Shown here one piece after another: positions 38,406 through 47,768 of a DNA stretch of 64,000 nt (the first letter of the stretch is position 1; each line of letters starts with the position of its first letter). The stretch lies in contig NZ_CP047952.1 of the NCBI RefSeq assembly GCF_014279875.1, positions 1,860,001 to 1,924,000 of the forward strand, read 5' to 3'. The DNA is from Synechococcus sp. MEDNS5. Lineage in GTDB: Bacteria > Cyanobacteriota > Cyanobacteriia > PCC-6307 > Cyanobiaceae. The notes beneath the pieces are model-generated. The model was given only the letters and a program-made list of their open reading frames with translations, made no database searches and was not told where the DNA came from. The position numbers and the translations under genes were made by a program.

Positions 38406-39179
38406 CTGAGCCTCTCCAGCGATCCTCGCCAACTCCTGCTGTTCGATATTGACGGCGTCATTCGGGATGTAGCCGGAAGCTACCGCCGTGCCCTGCAAGC
38501 AACGGTTGAGCACTACAGCGGCTGGCGACCAAGCCCTGCGCAGATCGATGCTCTCAAGGGAGAGGGGCGATGGAACAACGATTGGGATGCCAGCCTCGAA
38601 CTGCTGAAACGGCATGGTTCACCCTTGCCGGAACGCCAGGCCCTGATCGATCGCTTCAGCGACTTTTATTTCGGTGGCGATCCTGGGGCTTCACCCGAAA
38701 GCTGGAGCGGTTACATCGGCGATGAGCCGCTGCTTGTGAATGCCTCCCTTTTTGAGACCATTCACACCCTCGGATGGACCTGGGGGTTCGTCAGCGGAGC
38801 CGAACCCCCCTCCGCCCGCTACGTGCTTGAGCAGCGCCTGAGACTCAAAGCGCCGCCTCTGATCGCCATGGGAGATGCTCCCGACAAACCGGACCCCACC
38901 GGACTGCTGCAGCTGAGTGAGGCCCTTCTCACCAGCAGCGAAGCAACCACCGTTGCCTATCTCGGCGACACCGTGGCAGACGTTCAAACCGTCATCCGTG
39001 CCAGGGCGGAGCAACCGGGACGAACCTGGATCAGCCTGGCAGTCGCCCCTCCTCACCTTCACCCTCACCCAGCTGAGCGCCGTGCCTATGAACAGCGGTT
39101 GAAGGATGCCGGTGCTGACCACATCTTGATCAGCACCATGGCCGTGACTGAATGGCTGCAATCCTCTGCACAGCCATGA
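38406..39179 (+). CDS. HAD-superfamily hydrolase with apparent CTG start
   Basis: A 257-aa HAD phosphatase of the TIGR01548-like family. Motif I is LLLFDIDGVIRD (about 11-22, nucleophile Asp of DxD), motif II FVSGAEPPSA, motif III/IV KPDPTGLLQL and AYLGDTVADVQTV. The DxD motif is at 38445-38453, but between the upstream stop at 38361 and this motif there is no ATG, GTG or TTG; the first later one (TTG 38625) would remove the active site. CTG at 38406 is the best start. Only 49 bp from the divergent ycf65. Confidence 0.82.
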   Translation: MSLSSDPRQLLLFDIDGVIRDVAGSYRRALQATVEHYSGWRPSPAQIDALKGEGRWNNDWDASLELLKRHGSPLPERQALIDRFSDFYFGGDPGASPESWSGYIGDEPLLVNASLFETIHTLGWTWGFVSGAEPPSARYVLEQRLRLKAPPLIAMGDAPDKPDPTGLLQLSEALLTSSEATTVAYLGDTVADVQTVIRARAEQPGRTWISLAVAPPHLHPHPAERRAYEQRLKDAGADHILISTMAVTEWLQSSAQP

Positions 39180-39221
39180 AGGGACTGCCAACGTGTGCCC
39201 TGTGAGCACCCCCAGGCGTCC

Positions 39222-40391
39222 ATGAGCAGCCGACCGGCGTTGTCCTCCTCGATCATGGAGATCCGCAACGAACTGTCGACCCTCGGCCTGGGAGGCGGGG
39301 TTTTGGCCCTGCTCAGTTTCAGCGGACTTCTGGAGTGGCTGCTGGCCAGCGACGCAGGATTGATCATTGCTGGATTGCTGATCTTGGGAGCCGTAGTGGT
39401 GCTTCTCTCCCAGCAAGTGGCCAATCAGGCGGAACTGCTGGCCGAGGCACTCGGAGAGCCCTACGGGACCCTGGTGCTCACGGGATCTGTGATTGTGATC
39501 GAGCTGGCCCTGATCGGCAGCACCATGATCACGGGCGAGCAGAACCCCACGCTCGCCCGTGACTCGATGTTCTCGGTGCTGATGATCGCCCTCACCGGCA
39601 TCACCGGGTTATGCATGGCGCTCACCTCCAGGCAATCGAGGCAGAGGCTCGAGTCTGACGAAGCAATGAGTGAGGAAGACCTCTCGGGCCCGAACATGGC
39701 CGGATCGATGGTGTTTTACAACCTCATCAGCACGATGAGCGTGCTCGTTCTCATCATCCCCAACTTCAGCACTGACTCTCCAGAGGGTGAATTCAGCCTG
39801 CCGATCGAGGTGGTGCTGTCCGTAGTCGCCGTGGGCGTTTACGTGATCTTTCTGATCAACCAGATGGGGCCTTACCGCTGTTTCTTCATGGATGCTCAGG
39901 AGCGAGCGGCCCTCAACAGCGAACACAACCCTGAGGGCTTCATCCAGAAGCCCCGACCATGGCGAGCAGGCGGCCTGCTGGTCGCCAGTCTCGGGGTGGT
40001 GGTGCTGATCGCTGAGTCCATGGGTCAGCTGATCGAACGGGGCGTGAACGAACTGCAACTCCCTGGCGCTCTGGCTGGAATCCTCGTGGCCATGTTGATC
40101 TTGATCCCTGAAGCGCTGAACGCCATTCAGGCCACGCGCCGCGGCCAGCTGCAGCGCGCCCTCAACACCCTCTTCGGGTCGGTACTGGCCACGATCAGCC
40201 TCACCGTTCCTGCGGTGCTGCTCATCGGTCAGATCATTGGCTCTGAGGTGATCCTGGGCCTCGAGCCCGCCTCCATGGTGCTGCTGGCCCTCACCCTGTT
40301 TCTGCTTCGCCCCCATCCCAAGGTGCTCGGGAGCGAAGGGTTGATGCTTCTGGTGGTGTTCCTGTTCTGGCTGATGCTGGATCTGGTCTGA
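39222..40391 (+). CDS. cation/proton exchanger-like membrane protein
   Basis: A 389-aa integral membrane protein with about ten helices, resembling the CaCA calcium/cation antiporters. Two halves are visible: LTGSVIVIELALIGSTMITG (about 85-104) and the repeat-like LAGILVAMLILIPEALNAIQ with GQLQRALNTLFGSVLATISLT (about 280-325). The second half carries the acidic IPEALN position typical of these transporters. Ion specificity is not visible. Start ATG 39222 or 39255. Confidence 0.78.
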   Translation: MSSRPALSSSIMEIRNELSTLGLGGGVLALLSFSGLLEWLLASDAGLIIAGLLILGAVVVLLSQQVANQAELLAEALGEPYGTLVLTGSVIVIELALIGSTMITGEQNPTLARDSMFSVLMIALTGITGLCMALTSRQSRQRLESDEAMSEEDLSGPNMAGSMVFYNLISTMSVLVLIIPNFSTDSPEGEFSLPIEVVLSVVAVGVYVIFLINQMGPYRCFFMDAQERAALNSEHNPEGFIQKPRPWRAGGLLVASLGVVVLIAESMGQLIERGVNELQLPGALAGILVAMLILIPEALNAIQATRRGQLQRALNTLFGSVLATISLTVPAVLLIGQIIGSEVILGLEPASMVLLALTLFLLRPHPKVLGSEGLMLLVVFLFWLMLDLV

Positions 40392-40393
40392 GT

Positions 40394-41746
40394 TCAGCGC
40401 TCCATGGCCTGAACCGACTTGAGGGCGTCAGCGCTGAGCACCTCATGGCCTTCGGGCACCTCATCGAGATCCCTCACGGCCACATCATCCTCGATGCGAA
40501 TGCCGATGCCCTTCCAGCGCTCGTCGATGCTGGGTTGCCCTTCCGGAACCGGCAGACGATCGCTCACATAGAGCCCAGGCTCCACGGTGAGCACCATGCC
40601 AGGTTCTAACTCCACGTGATGCTCACCAAGCCGGTAAGCACCCACATCGTGAACATCCAGGCCAAGCCAATGGCCGGTGCGGTGCATGTAGAGATGGCGA
40701 TAAGCACCCTTTTCAATCAGGCCATCCACATCCCCCTGCAGGAGACCAAGGCTCACGAGCCCCTCCACCAGAACGCGCACTGCCGTGTCATGAACACCCT
40801 CAGCAGTCTGCCCTGGCCGGACGCTGTCAATCGCGGACTGCTGCGCAGCAAGCACAAGGCTGTAGAGCTCTCGCTGCTCACCGCTGAAGCGACCGTTAAC
40901 CGGGAACGTTCGCGTGATGTCTCCGTTGTAGTAGTCAGGCAGCGAACAGCCGGCATCGATCAGCAGCAGATCGCCATCCTGAAGCACGGCATTGTTCTCG
41001 ATGTAGTGGAGAACGCAGGCGTTATCACCACCCGCCACGATTGAGCCATAGGCCACACCACGGGCCCCTTGATCGAGGAAATGCTCCTCGATCAAGGCCT
41101 GAACCTGACGTTCCCGCATCCCAGGTTTCACAACGGAGCGGGCCAGCTCATGGGCGGCTGCGGAAATCCGTCCGGCCTCACGCAGTCGCTCCAGCTCTTC
41201 CGGCTCCTTACGCAGACGCATGCGATGCAGCACTGAACAGGGAGCCACCAAGGCCAGGGCTGCGCTGCCGGTTCGCGACGCTCGATCGAGCTGCCCCGCC
41301 CAGGCGGCCACCACGAGGGGCTCGACTGCGGGATGGCGACCGACGCGGAAGGCGATTCCCTCAGCGCCTTGCAGATAGTCCGGCAGTCGCTGCTCAAGCT
41401 CGGAGCGGGGGTGGGCGATATCGGCACCGAAACACTCCACAGCCCCCTCACACCCCCAGCGTCGTCCGGTCCAGACCTCGGCGGCCGGTTCGCGCGGGTT
41501 CACGAACAGCACAAAACGTTCTCCCTCCGGTCGATGGGGAAGGAACAGGGCGACCGCGTCGGGCTCGTCAAAACCGGTGAGGTACCAGAAATCACTGTCC
41601 TGACGGAACGGCCATTCCGTATCGGCATGATGGGTCACCAGGGTTGCTGCAGGGATCACCGCAGCAGCACGTCCCAAATCCTGCATGAACCGCTGACGAC
41701 GATCCGCATGACAAGCAAAATCAACGATGGGGGTGCAATCAGCCAC
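40394..41746 (-). CDS. pepP: Xaa-Pro aminopeptidase P
   Basis: A 450-aa dimetal pita-bread peptidase removing N-terminal residues before Pro. N-terminal creatinase-like domain (about 1-165), then the catalytic domain: LLLIDAGCSLPDYYNGDITRTF (Asp ligands, about 257-278), HRTGHWLGLDVHDVG (about 350-364, His), LTVEPGLY (Glu) and GIRIEDDVAV (Glu). GTG start at 41746. Convergent with the exchanger gene. Confidence 0.92.
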   Translation of the reverse strand: MADCTPIVDFACHADRRQRFMQDLGRAAAVIPAATLVTHHADTEWPFRQDSDFWYLTGFDEPDAVALFLPHRPEGERFVLFVNPREPAAEVWTGRRWGCEGAVECFGADIAHPRSELEQRLPDYLQGAEGIAFRVGRHPAVEPLVVAAWAGQLDRASRTGSAALALVAPCSVLHRMRLRKEPEELERLREAGRISAAAHELARSVVKPGMRERQVQALIEEHFLDQGARGVAYGSIVAGGDNACVLHYIENNAVLQDGDLLLIDAGCSLPDYYNGDITRTFPVNGRFSGEQRELYSLVLAAQQSAIDSVRPGQTAEGVHDTAVRVLVEGLVSLGLLQGDVDGLIEKGAYRHLYMHRTGHWLGLDVHDVGAYRLGEHHVELEPGMVLTVEPGLYVSDRLPVPEGQPSIDERWKGIGIRIEDDVAVRDLDEVPEGHEVLSADALKSVQAMER

Positions 41747-41799
41747 GAAAGAGACAGGTCGCCGAGTAACCGTCAGGATGGCAGGGAAAGCACACCCCC

Positions 41800-42807
41800 A
41801 TGACCTCCGACCTGCTGATCCTGCTGATCCTGGTGGTGGTGGTGCTGGCTGGATCAGCCCTCTGCTCGGGTGTGGAGGCAGCGCTGCTCACGGTCAATCC
41901 CATCCGCGTCCATGAGCTCGCAGCACGTCCGCGTCCGGTCGCTGGTGCTCGCAGGCTTGCTCAGTTGCGACAGCGCCTGGGACGCACCCTGTCCGTGCTG
42001 GTGATTGCCAACAACGGCTTCAACATCTTTGGCAGCCTGATGCTTGGTGGTTATGCCGCCTGGCTGTTCAAACGCATGGACAGCAGCAGCGTGGCGCTGC
42101 CGCTGTTTTCCATCAGCCTCACCGTTCTGGTGATTCTGCTGGGCGAGATCCTGCCCAAAGCGATCGGCAGTCGCCTGGCTCTGCCTGTGGCTCTGGCCAG
42201 TGCCCCTGTGCTGCACTGGCTCGGCGTCATGATGCGTCCCCTGGTTCTGCTGCTTGAGCGACTGTTGCCGGCCATCACGGAGGAGAGCGAGATCAGCACC
42301 GATGAGGAAGAGATCCGGCTTCTCGCCAGACTCGGTTCTCAGAAAGGTCAGATCGAAGCGGACGAGGCCGCCATGATCGCCAAGGTGTTTCAGCTCAACG
42401 ATCTCACCGCCCGCGACCTGATGATCCCGCGTGTGGCAGCGCCCACCCTTGATGGCGCTACCTGCCTGGATGAACTGCGGGACGCGCTGGTCGAGAATGA
42501 AGCCCAGTGGTGGGTCGTGCTCGGCGACGCGGTGGACAAGGTTCTGGGGGTGGCCAACCGGGACAGCCTCTTGAGTGCGCTGGTTCAGAACCGCGGTCAG
42601 CTCACACCTTTGGATCTGAGCGAACCAGCCGAATTCGTTCCGGAGATGATCCGCGCTGATCGACTGTTAACCGCGTTTCGTCGTGACAATGCCGGCGTGC
42701 GCGTCGTGGTGGATGAATTCGGTGGCTTCGTCGGTGTGATCGGCCCCGATGCCGTCCTGGCCGTCCTGGCTGGGTGGTGGCGCAAGGGAGGCAGCGCTAC
42801 CCCATGA
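41800..42807 (+). CDS. CNNM/CorC-type transmembrane protein
   Basis: A 335-aa DUF21 (CNNM) membrane protein with a CBS-like pair; relatives export Mg/Co or are called hemolysin-like. DUF21 helices run from residue 4 to about 140 with LGEILPKAIGSRLA; a helical linker (EEEIRLLARLGSQKGQIEADEAAMIAKVFQ) leads to DLMIPRV and a degenerate CBS region (ending VVVDEFGGFVGVIGPDAV). Coupled to the GTPase (ATGA). Confidence 0.83.
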   Translation: MTSDLLILLILVVVVLAGSALCSGVEAALLTVNPIRVHELAARPRPVAGARRLAQLRQRLGRTLSVLVIANNGFNIFGSLMLGGYAAWLFKRMDSSSVALPLFSISLTVLVILLGEILPKAIGSRLALPVALASAPVLHWLGVMMRPLVLLLERLLPAITEESEISTDEEEIRLLARLGSQKGQIEADEAAMIAKVFQLNDLTARDLMIPRVAAPTLDGATCLDELRDALVENEAQWWVVLGDAVDKVLGVANRDSLLSALVQNRGQLTPLDLSEPAEFVPEMIRADRLLTAFRRDNAGVRVVVDEFGGFVGVIGPDAVLAVLAGWWRKGGSATP

Positions 42808-44120
42808 CCATCTCCACTGCGATGGCATCCAAGGCACAGGTGTTGCGGCTGTGGAAAGACCAGCTCAACCTGACCGCCCTTGAGCAGGGTCTGCTGAGCG
42901 GTGCCCTCAAAACGCTGGATCACCAGCTGCATCGCCTGGAGAAGAGCAGGATTCGGATCGCCGTGTTCGGCAGAGTCGGCGTCGGCAAGTCGAGCTTGGT
43001 CAATGCGCTTGTAGGCCAGTCGCTGATGGCCACGGATGTGGCCCATGGCTGCACGAGACAACAGCAGAGCACTCCCTGGCCGACGCCAGTCCCAGGTCTG
43101 CAAGCCGTCGACCTGGTGGACACACCCGGGATCGACGAGGTCGATGGCCCAGCTCGGGCTCGCCTGGCGGGCCGCGTGGCCTTGAACGCCGACCTGGTGT
43201 TGCTAGTGCTGGATGGGGACATCACCCAGGTTGAGCTCGATGCACTCGCCACCCTCCAGAAGAAGGGAAAACCGGTGGTCACCGTTTTGAATCGCAGCGA
43301 TTGCTGGCCAGGCGAAGAGCTGGCTCCTTTGCTCGCCAGCATCAAACGCCGCCTGCCGCGAGGGCTCCCGGGGCCAGTTGTCGCGGCGGCGGCGCCACGG
43401 CAGGCTGTGCAGCTCAGCGACGGACGCATCCGCAGCCAGCAGCAGCCGGCCGATGTGGCGCGTCTGCAGACCCACCTGACATCACTGCTGGCTGAGCATG
43501 GCGAAGGCCTGCTGCTCTTGAACAGCCTGCGGCAGGCAACGAGCATTCAGCAGCAGCTCGAAACCGGCCGCCTGCTGCGGCGCCGTCGGGAAGCGCAGGG
43601 GCTGATCGGTCGCTACGCCGCCCTCAAGGCGGCGGCGCTGGCCGCCAACCCTTTAATGCTGCTCGATCTTGCGGGAGGCATGGCCTGTGATGCCGCCTTG
43701 GTGAGCCAGCTCTGTGCGCTGTATGACCTTCCCCTGGGAGGCCCGGCAGCCCGCCGACTGCTCCGTCAGCTTGGTGGCCAGAATGCCCTGATCGGGGGAG
43801 CACAGCTGGGGCTGCAGATGAGTCTGGGAGTGATACGCCAGCTGCTGCTTCTAGCGGCACCCTTCAGTGCTGGGCTCAGCTTGGCCCCGGCGGCCCCGGT
43901 GGCGGTGGCCCAGGCGGCTCTGGCGGTTCATACCACCCGCCGCACCGGTCGACTGACAGCCCGCTGGCTGCTGGAGGAACGCGGTCGCGGTCGCCGCAAC
44001 CAGCCGATTCCCATCAGCCTGATGCGCCGTCTGTGCCGCACAGACCGCGGTCTGATCGGATTGATGCATCGCTGGCCTGATGCGCCGACGCGTCCGGCAC
44101 TGAAATCCCTGCTGCCATGA
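42804..44120 (+). CDS. Era-like GTPase with C-terminal DUF697-like domain
   Basis: A 438-aa GTPase. G1 is GRVGVGKSSL (56-65), G3 LVDTPGID (about 104-111), G4 LNRSD (about 157-161). The C-terminal about 220-400 is hydrophobic and helical, resembling DUF697-type domains that contact membranes. ATG 42804 overlaps the CNNM gene stop; the stop overlaps nadD (ATGA). Cellular target unknown; linkage to nadD-nadE may be only operonic. Confidence 0.82.
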   Translation: MTISTAMASKAQVLRLWKDQLNLTALEQGLLSGALKTLDHQLHRLEKSRIRIAVFGRVGVGKSSLVNALVGQSLMATDVAHGCTRQQQSTPWPTPVPGLQAVDLVDTPGIDEVDGPARARLAGRVALNADLVLLVLDGDITQVELDALATLQKKGKPVVTVLNRSDCWPGEELAPLLASIKRRLPRGLPGPVVAAAAPRQAVQLSDGRIRSQQQPADVARLQTHLTSLLAEHGEGLLLLNSLRQATSIQQQLETGRLLRRRREAQGLIGRYAALKAAALAANPLMLLDLAGGMACDAALVSQLCALYDLPLGGPAARRLLRQLGGQNALIGGAQLGLQMSLGVIRQLLLLAAPFSAGLSLAPAAPVAVAQAALAVHTTRRTGRLTARWLLEERGRGRRNQPIPISLMRRLCRTDRGLIGLMHRWPDAPTRPALKSLLP

Positions 44121-44698
44121 GCAGAGACACGATTGCACTTCTGGGAACCAGCGCGGATCCCCCCACCATTGGACATCAGGCCCTGCTTGAGGGTCTTCTC
44201 GGGGAGTTCCAGAGAGTGGTGACGTGGGCTAGTGACAACCCGTCCAAACGCCATGGTGCCGGGCTCAAGCAGCGCAGCTACCTGCTCGATCGTGTCGTTC
44301 AGACGATCGGTAACCCTCGCCTGCAACTGGCTCAGGATCTCAGCAGTCCCTATGCCATCACCACTCTGGAGCGAGCGCGACAGCGCTGGCCTGAATCCCC
44401 TCTCTGCTTCGTGGTGGGGAGCGATCTGGCCACCCAGATCCCTCGATGGAAGCACTGCGATCAGTGGCTTGGTCTCTGTGAATTGGGCATTGTTCCGCGC
44501 AAAGGTTGGCCCATCGAGGATGGCGACTTGCAGGGCCTCGAACGCCTCGGTGCCCGTCCAAGGATTCTGTCCCTTGATATCCCAGCCACCGCCAGCTCAG
44601 CAGTCCGCCAGGCCACTGGAGATGACCAGATCCCCGACACACTCTGGCCTCTGCTTCTGGAGCACAATCTTTACGGCTACCACTCCTCCTCCGCCTGA
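44117..44698 (+). CDS. nadD: nicotinate-nucleotide adenylyltransferase
   Basis: A 193-aa nucleotidyltransferase making deamido-NAD. The N-terminal loop is ALLGTSADPPTIGHQALL; in most NadD proteins this reads GxFDPxHxGH, so the first His is replaced by Thr here, which I believe is shared by marine cyanobacterial copies. Later motifs: SDNPSKRHGAG, CFVVGSDLATQIPRWK and ATASSAVR (for ISSTxIR). Coupled to the GTPase upstream and 6 bases before nadE. Confidence 0.85.
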   Translation: MSRDTIALLGTSADPPTIGHQALLEGLLGEFQRVVTWASDNPSKRHGAGLKQRSYLLDRVVQTIGNPRLQLAQDLSSPYAITTLERARQRWPESPLCFVVGSDLATQIPRWKHCDQWLGLCELGIVPRKGWPIEDGDLQGLERLGARPRILSLDIPATASSAVRQATGDDQIPDTLWPLLLEHNLYGYHSSSA

Positions 44699-44704
44699 GT
44701 GCTG

Positions 44705-46438
44705 ATGCGTATCGCCCTGGCCCAGATCAATCCCTTTGTGGGGGACCTTCTGGGAAATGCCGATCGCATTCACGCGGCCTTGGACGCCACCATGGTGGAC
44801 GGCAAGGTGGGTGCGGATCTCCTGGTCACGCCGGAGCTGTCTCTCTGGGGCTACCCACCGAGGGATCTGCTCTTCAGCTCCACTCACCTTGCGCAGCAAC
44901 AACAGGCCTTAGACAAACTGCAGCAACGCTTGCACGCCGAACAACTGGATGTGGCCCTCCTCGTTGGTGTGGCCGAGGTTGCCCCTGATCAGCAACACCC
45001 CAGGCTCTACAACGCGATGGCGCTGGTGCAGGCGGGGGGATGGCGGGTCGTCGCCCGCAAGCAGCTGTTGCCCAGCTACGACGTCTTTGACGAAACCCGT
45101 TATTTCCGCCCCAGCGGAAGTCCGTCCACCATCAGCCTGCGCGTGAACCACCACGACTGGCGCCTGGGCCTCACCATCTGCGAAGACCTCTGGGTGGACC
45201 AGGAGCTCCAGGAGCGACGCCTGGTAGGCCCGGATCCCATCGCAGCCTTGATGCCCGAACGCATTGACGCCTTGATCAACTGCTCGGCATCCCCTTTCAG
45301 CCGCGGCAAGGCGACCCTCCGCCGTGAGCTTGCGGCCCGTGCAGCTAGACGCCTGCAATGTCCTGTGGTGTACGTGAACCAGGTGGGCGGGAACGATGAA
45401 TTGATCTTCGATGGCGCCAGCTTCGTGATGGCTCCCGGTAACAGCACCCCGCTGCTGCAGCTGCCCGACTTCTGCGTCAGCACAGCGGTGTGGACTGCGC
45501 AATTACCAGTCAGTCCAAGCGATCAGAATCCCCATCCCCATCAACGCAGGCAAGACCAAGACGCCAGCCTCGAGCCGCTGTTCCGCGCACTGGTGGCCGG
45601 AGTCAAGGACTATGCAGCCAAATGCGGATTCAAACAAGCACTTCTTGGACTTAGTGGCGGCATTGATTCGGCCTTGGTGGCGGTGATCGCCGCCGCTGCC
45701 CTGGGCCCTGAACAGATTCAGACCCTGCTGATGCCCTCTCCCTGGAGCTCCTCCGGATCGCTCGAAGATGCCCTAGCCCTGGCGTCACGCCTGGGCATCT
45801 CTTCAAGGATCGTGCCGATTCAGACCCTGATGGACGGCTTTGAAGCCACGCTCACACCAGCCCTCGACGCCGAGCCATCCGGGATCACAGCCGAAAATCT
45901 GCAATCACGCATCCGCGGAACCCTGCTGATGGCCATGGCCAATCAGCAGGGGCAGCTTCTGCTCTCCACGGGCAACAAATCCGAACTGGCCGTGGGCTAC
46001 TGCACCCTCTACGGCGACATGAACGGCGGTTTGGCGGTGATCGGCGATCTCTACAAATCAACAGTGTTCGCCCTCTGCCACTGGCTAGACAGCCCAGATG
46101 CTGGTGCCTGTCGATCCGAACTGGGGCTGGCCATTGAGGGGCCGTTGATCGGCCAGGCCATTCTTGAAAAACCACCGAGCGCCGAACTGCGACCAGACCA
46201 GAAAGACAGTGATTCACTGCCTGACTACGGGCGGCTGGACCCATTGCTGGTGGATCTGATCGAACACCGAATGAGTGGTGTGCAACTGATCAGCGCCGGG
46301 CATGATCCCGATGACGTGAATCGGATTGAACGTTTGTTCCGTCGGGCTGAATTCAAGCGGCGACAGGCCCCTCCGCTTCTGAAAGTGAGCAATCAAGCCT
46401 TCGGCAGCGGCTGGCGGCTGCCGATTGCAGCCATCTGA
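44705..46438 (+). CDS. nadE: glutamine-dependent NAD synthetase
   Basis: A 577-aa two-domain enzyme. Nitrilase-type glutaminase domain (about 1-270): VTPELSLWGYPP with catalytic Glu, RKQLLPSYDVFDE with Lys, LTICEDLW with the Cys nucleophile. Synthetase domain: LLGLSGGIDSALVAVIA (about 316-332, ATP-pyrophosphatase loop) and LLSTGNKSELAVGYCTLYGD. ATG at 44705 (MRIALAQ). Works directly after NadD. Confidence 0.94.
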   Translation: MRIALAQINPFVGDLLGNADRIHAALDATMVDGKVGADLLVTPELSLWGYPPRDLLFSSTHLAQQQQALDKLQQRLHAEQLDVALLVGVAEVAPDQQHPRLYNAMALVQAGGWRVVARKQLLPSYDVFDETRYFRPSGSPSTISLRVNHHDWRLGLTICEDLWVDQELQERRLVGPDPIAALMPERIDALINCSASPFSRGKATLRRELAARAARRLQCPVVYVNQVGGNDELIFDGASFVMAPGNSTPLLQLPDFCVSTAVWTAQLPVSPSDQNPHPHQRRQDQDASLEPLFRALVAGVKDYAAKCGFKQALLGLSGGIDSALVAVIAAAALGPEQIQTLLMPSPWSSSGSLEDALALASRLGISSRIVPIQTLMDGFEATLTPALDAEPSGITAENLQSRIRGTLLMAMANQQGQLLLSTGNKSELAVGYCTLYGDMNGGLAVIGDLYKSTVFALCHWLDSPDAGACRSELGLAIEGPLIGQAILEKPPSAELRPDQKDSDSLPDYGRLDPLLVDLIEHRMSGVQLISAGHDPDDVNRIERLFRRAEFKRRQAPPLLKVSNQAFGSGWRLPIAAI

Positions 46439-46467
46439 GCCAGATTGAGAACACATCTCTGCCTCCC

Positions 46468-47607
46468 ATGGCTCATTCCGTTCTGACGGCCCCGATGGCC
46501 AGTATCGGGGTGCCCACTGAGATCAAAGCTGATGAGCAGCGGGTCGCCCTGACACCGGATGGCGTCAGGGAGTTGGTGACCCAAGGGCTGGAGGTGCGCA
46601 TCCAGCATGGTGCGGGAGCCGGTGCTGGCATCGGCGATGACGCGTTTGCAGCAGCTGGTGCACGCATGGTCGACCGGGACGACGCCTGGGCCGCTCACCT
46701 GGTGGTGAAAGTGAAAGAGCCGCAGCAAGAGGAATTCGGTCTTTTGCGCGATGACATGGTGCTCTTCACGTATCTGCACCTCGCGGCCTATCCCCAAGTG
46801 GGCCAGGCGCTGCTGGATGCAGGCACAACGGGTGTGGCCTACGAGACGGTGCAACTGGAAAACGGCAGCCTGCCGCTGCTCGCGCCGATGAGTGAAATTG
46901 CAGGCCGTCTCGCTGCTCAGGTCGGTGCGCGATTGCTGGAACGCCCTAACGGCGGCCGTGGTGTGCTGATCGGTGGCTGCACCGGTGTTCAACCGGCACG
47001 GGTGGTGGTGCTTGGGGCTGGCACCGTCGGCTGGAATGCGGCACGGCTTGCAGCAGCCATGGATGCCGAGGTGATGCTCCTGGATCGATCACCGGAGCGT
47101 TTGCGCAGCCTGGAGGCCGACCGGCGAGGGCGATTGATGAGTGTGGTGAGCAGCAGGGGACTGCTGGAGCGACTCGTGCCTACCGCCGACTTGCTCATTG
47201 GTGCCGTGCTCACCCCAGGAGGGCGGGCCCCGACACTGGTCGACGAGGACATGGTGAAACAGATGAAACCCGGTTCAGCCATCGTGGATGTGGCGATCGA
47301 CCAGGGCGGATGCATCGCCACGAGTCGAGAGACCACCCACACCAATCCCACGATCAGCATCCATGGAGTGCAGCACTACGCCGTCGGGAACATGCCTGGA
47401 GCCGTACCGTTCACGTCCACGGAAGCCCTGGTGAGTGTCACGCTGCCATACATCCTTGGCATCGCTGGACGAGGACTGGAAGAAGCCGTCACGGAGCGGC
47501 CCGAATTGCTGTCTGGCTTGAACACCGTGAAAGGATCGGTCTGCCATCCAGGTGTCGCGAAGGCCTTAAACGTTCCGCCACGCCATCCCATGGCATGCCT
47601 GCGCTGA
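46468..47607 (+). CDS. ald: alanine dehydrogenase
   Basis: A 379-aa NAD-dependent enzyme interconverting alanine and pyruvate plus ammonia. N-terminal GVPTEIKADEQRVALTPDGV, VKVKEPQQEEF, the Rossmann VVVLGAGTVGWNAARLA (about 177-193), and IVDVAIDQGGC near 271. Other side of the window has no clear link; it may be a nitrogen/alanine branch following nadE. 29 bases after nadE. Confidence 0.93.
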   Translation: MAHSVLTAPMASIGVPTEIKADEQRVALTPDGVRELVTQGLEVRIQHGAGAGAGIGDDAFAAAGARMVDRDDAWAAHLVVKVKEPQQEEFGLLRDDMVLFTYLHLAAYPQVGQALLDAGTTGVAYETVQLENGSLPLLAPMSEIAGRLAAQVGARLLERPNGGRGVLIGGCTGVQPARVVVLGAGTVGWNAARLAAAMDAEVMLLDRSPERLRSLEADRRGRLMSVVSSRGLLERLVPTADLLIGAVLTPGGRAPTLVDEDMVKQMKPGSAIVDVAIDQGGCIATSRETTHTNPTISIHGVQHYAVGNMPGAVPFTSTEALVSVTLPYILGIAGRGLEEAVTERPELLSGLNTVKGSVCHPGVAKALNVPPRHPMACLR

Positions 47608-47768
47608 GCTGCCCATCCCGTCTCTGAAACAACGAGATTTCCTGAAGACACTGCGCCGTCCAGATGCGACGGAATGCGCTGCAAGCCATTCGGGCCTTCG
47701 CCAGTCCCCGATGACAAGGACCGCAACATGACGCCAACGTGGCACCAGCAAATCCCCTGGCCATGCGC

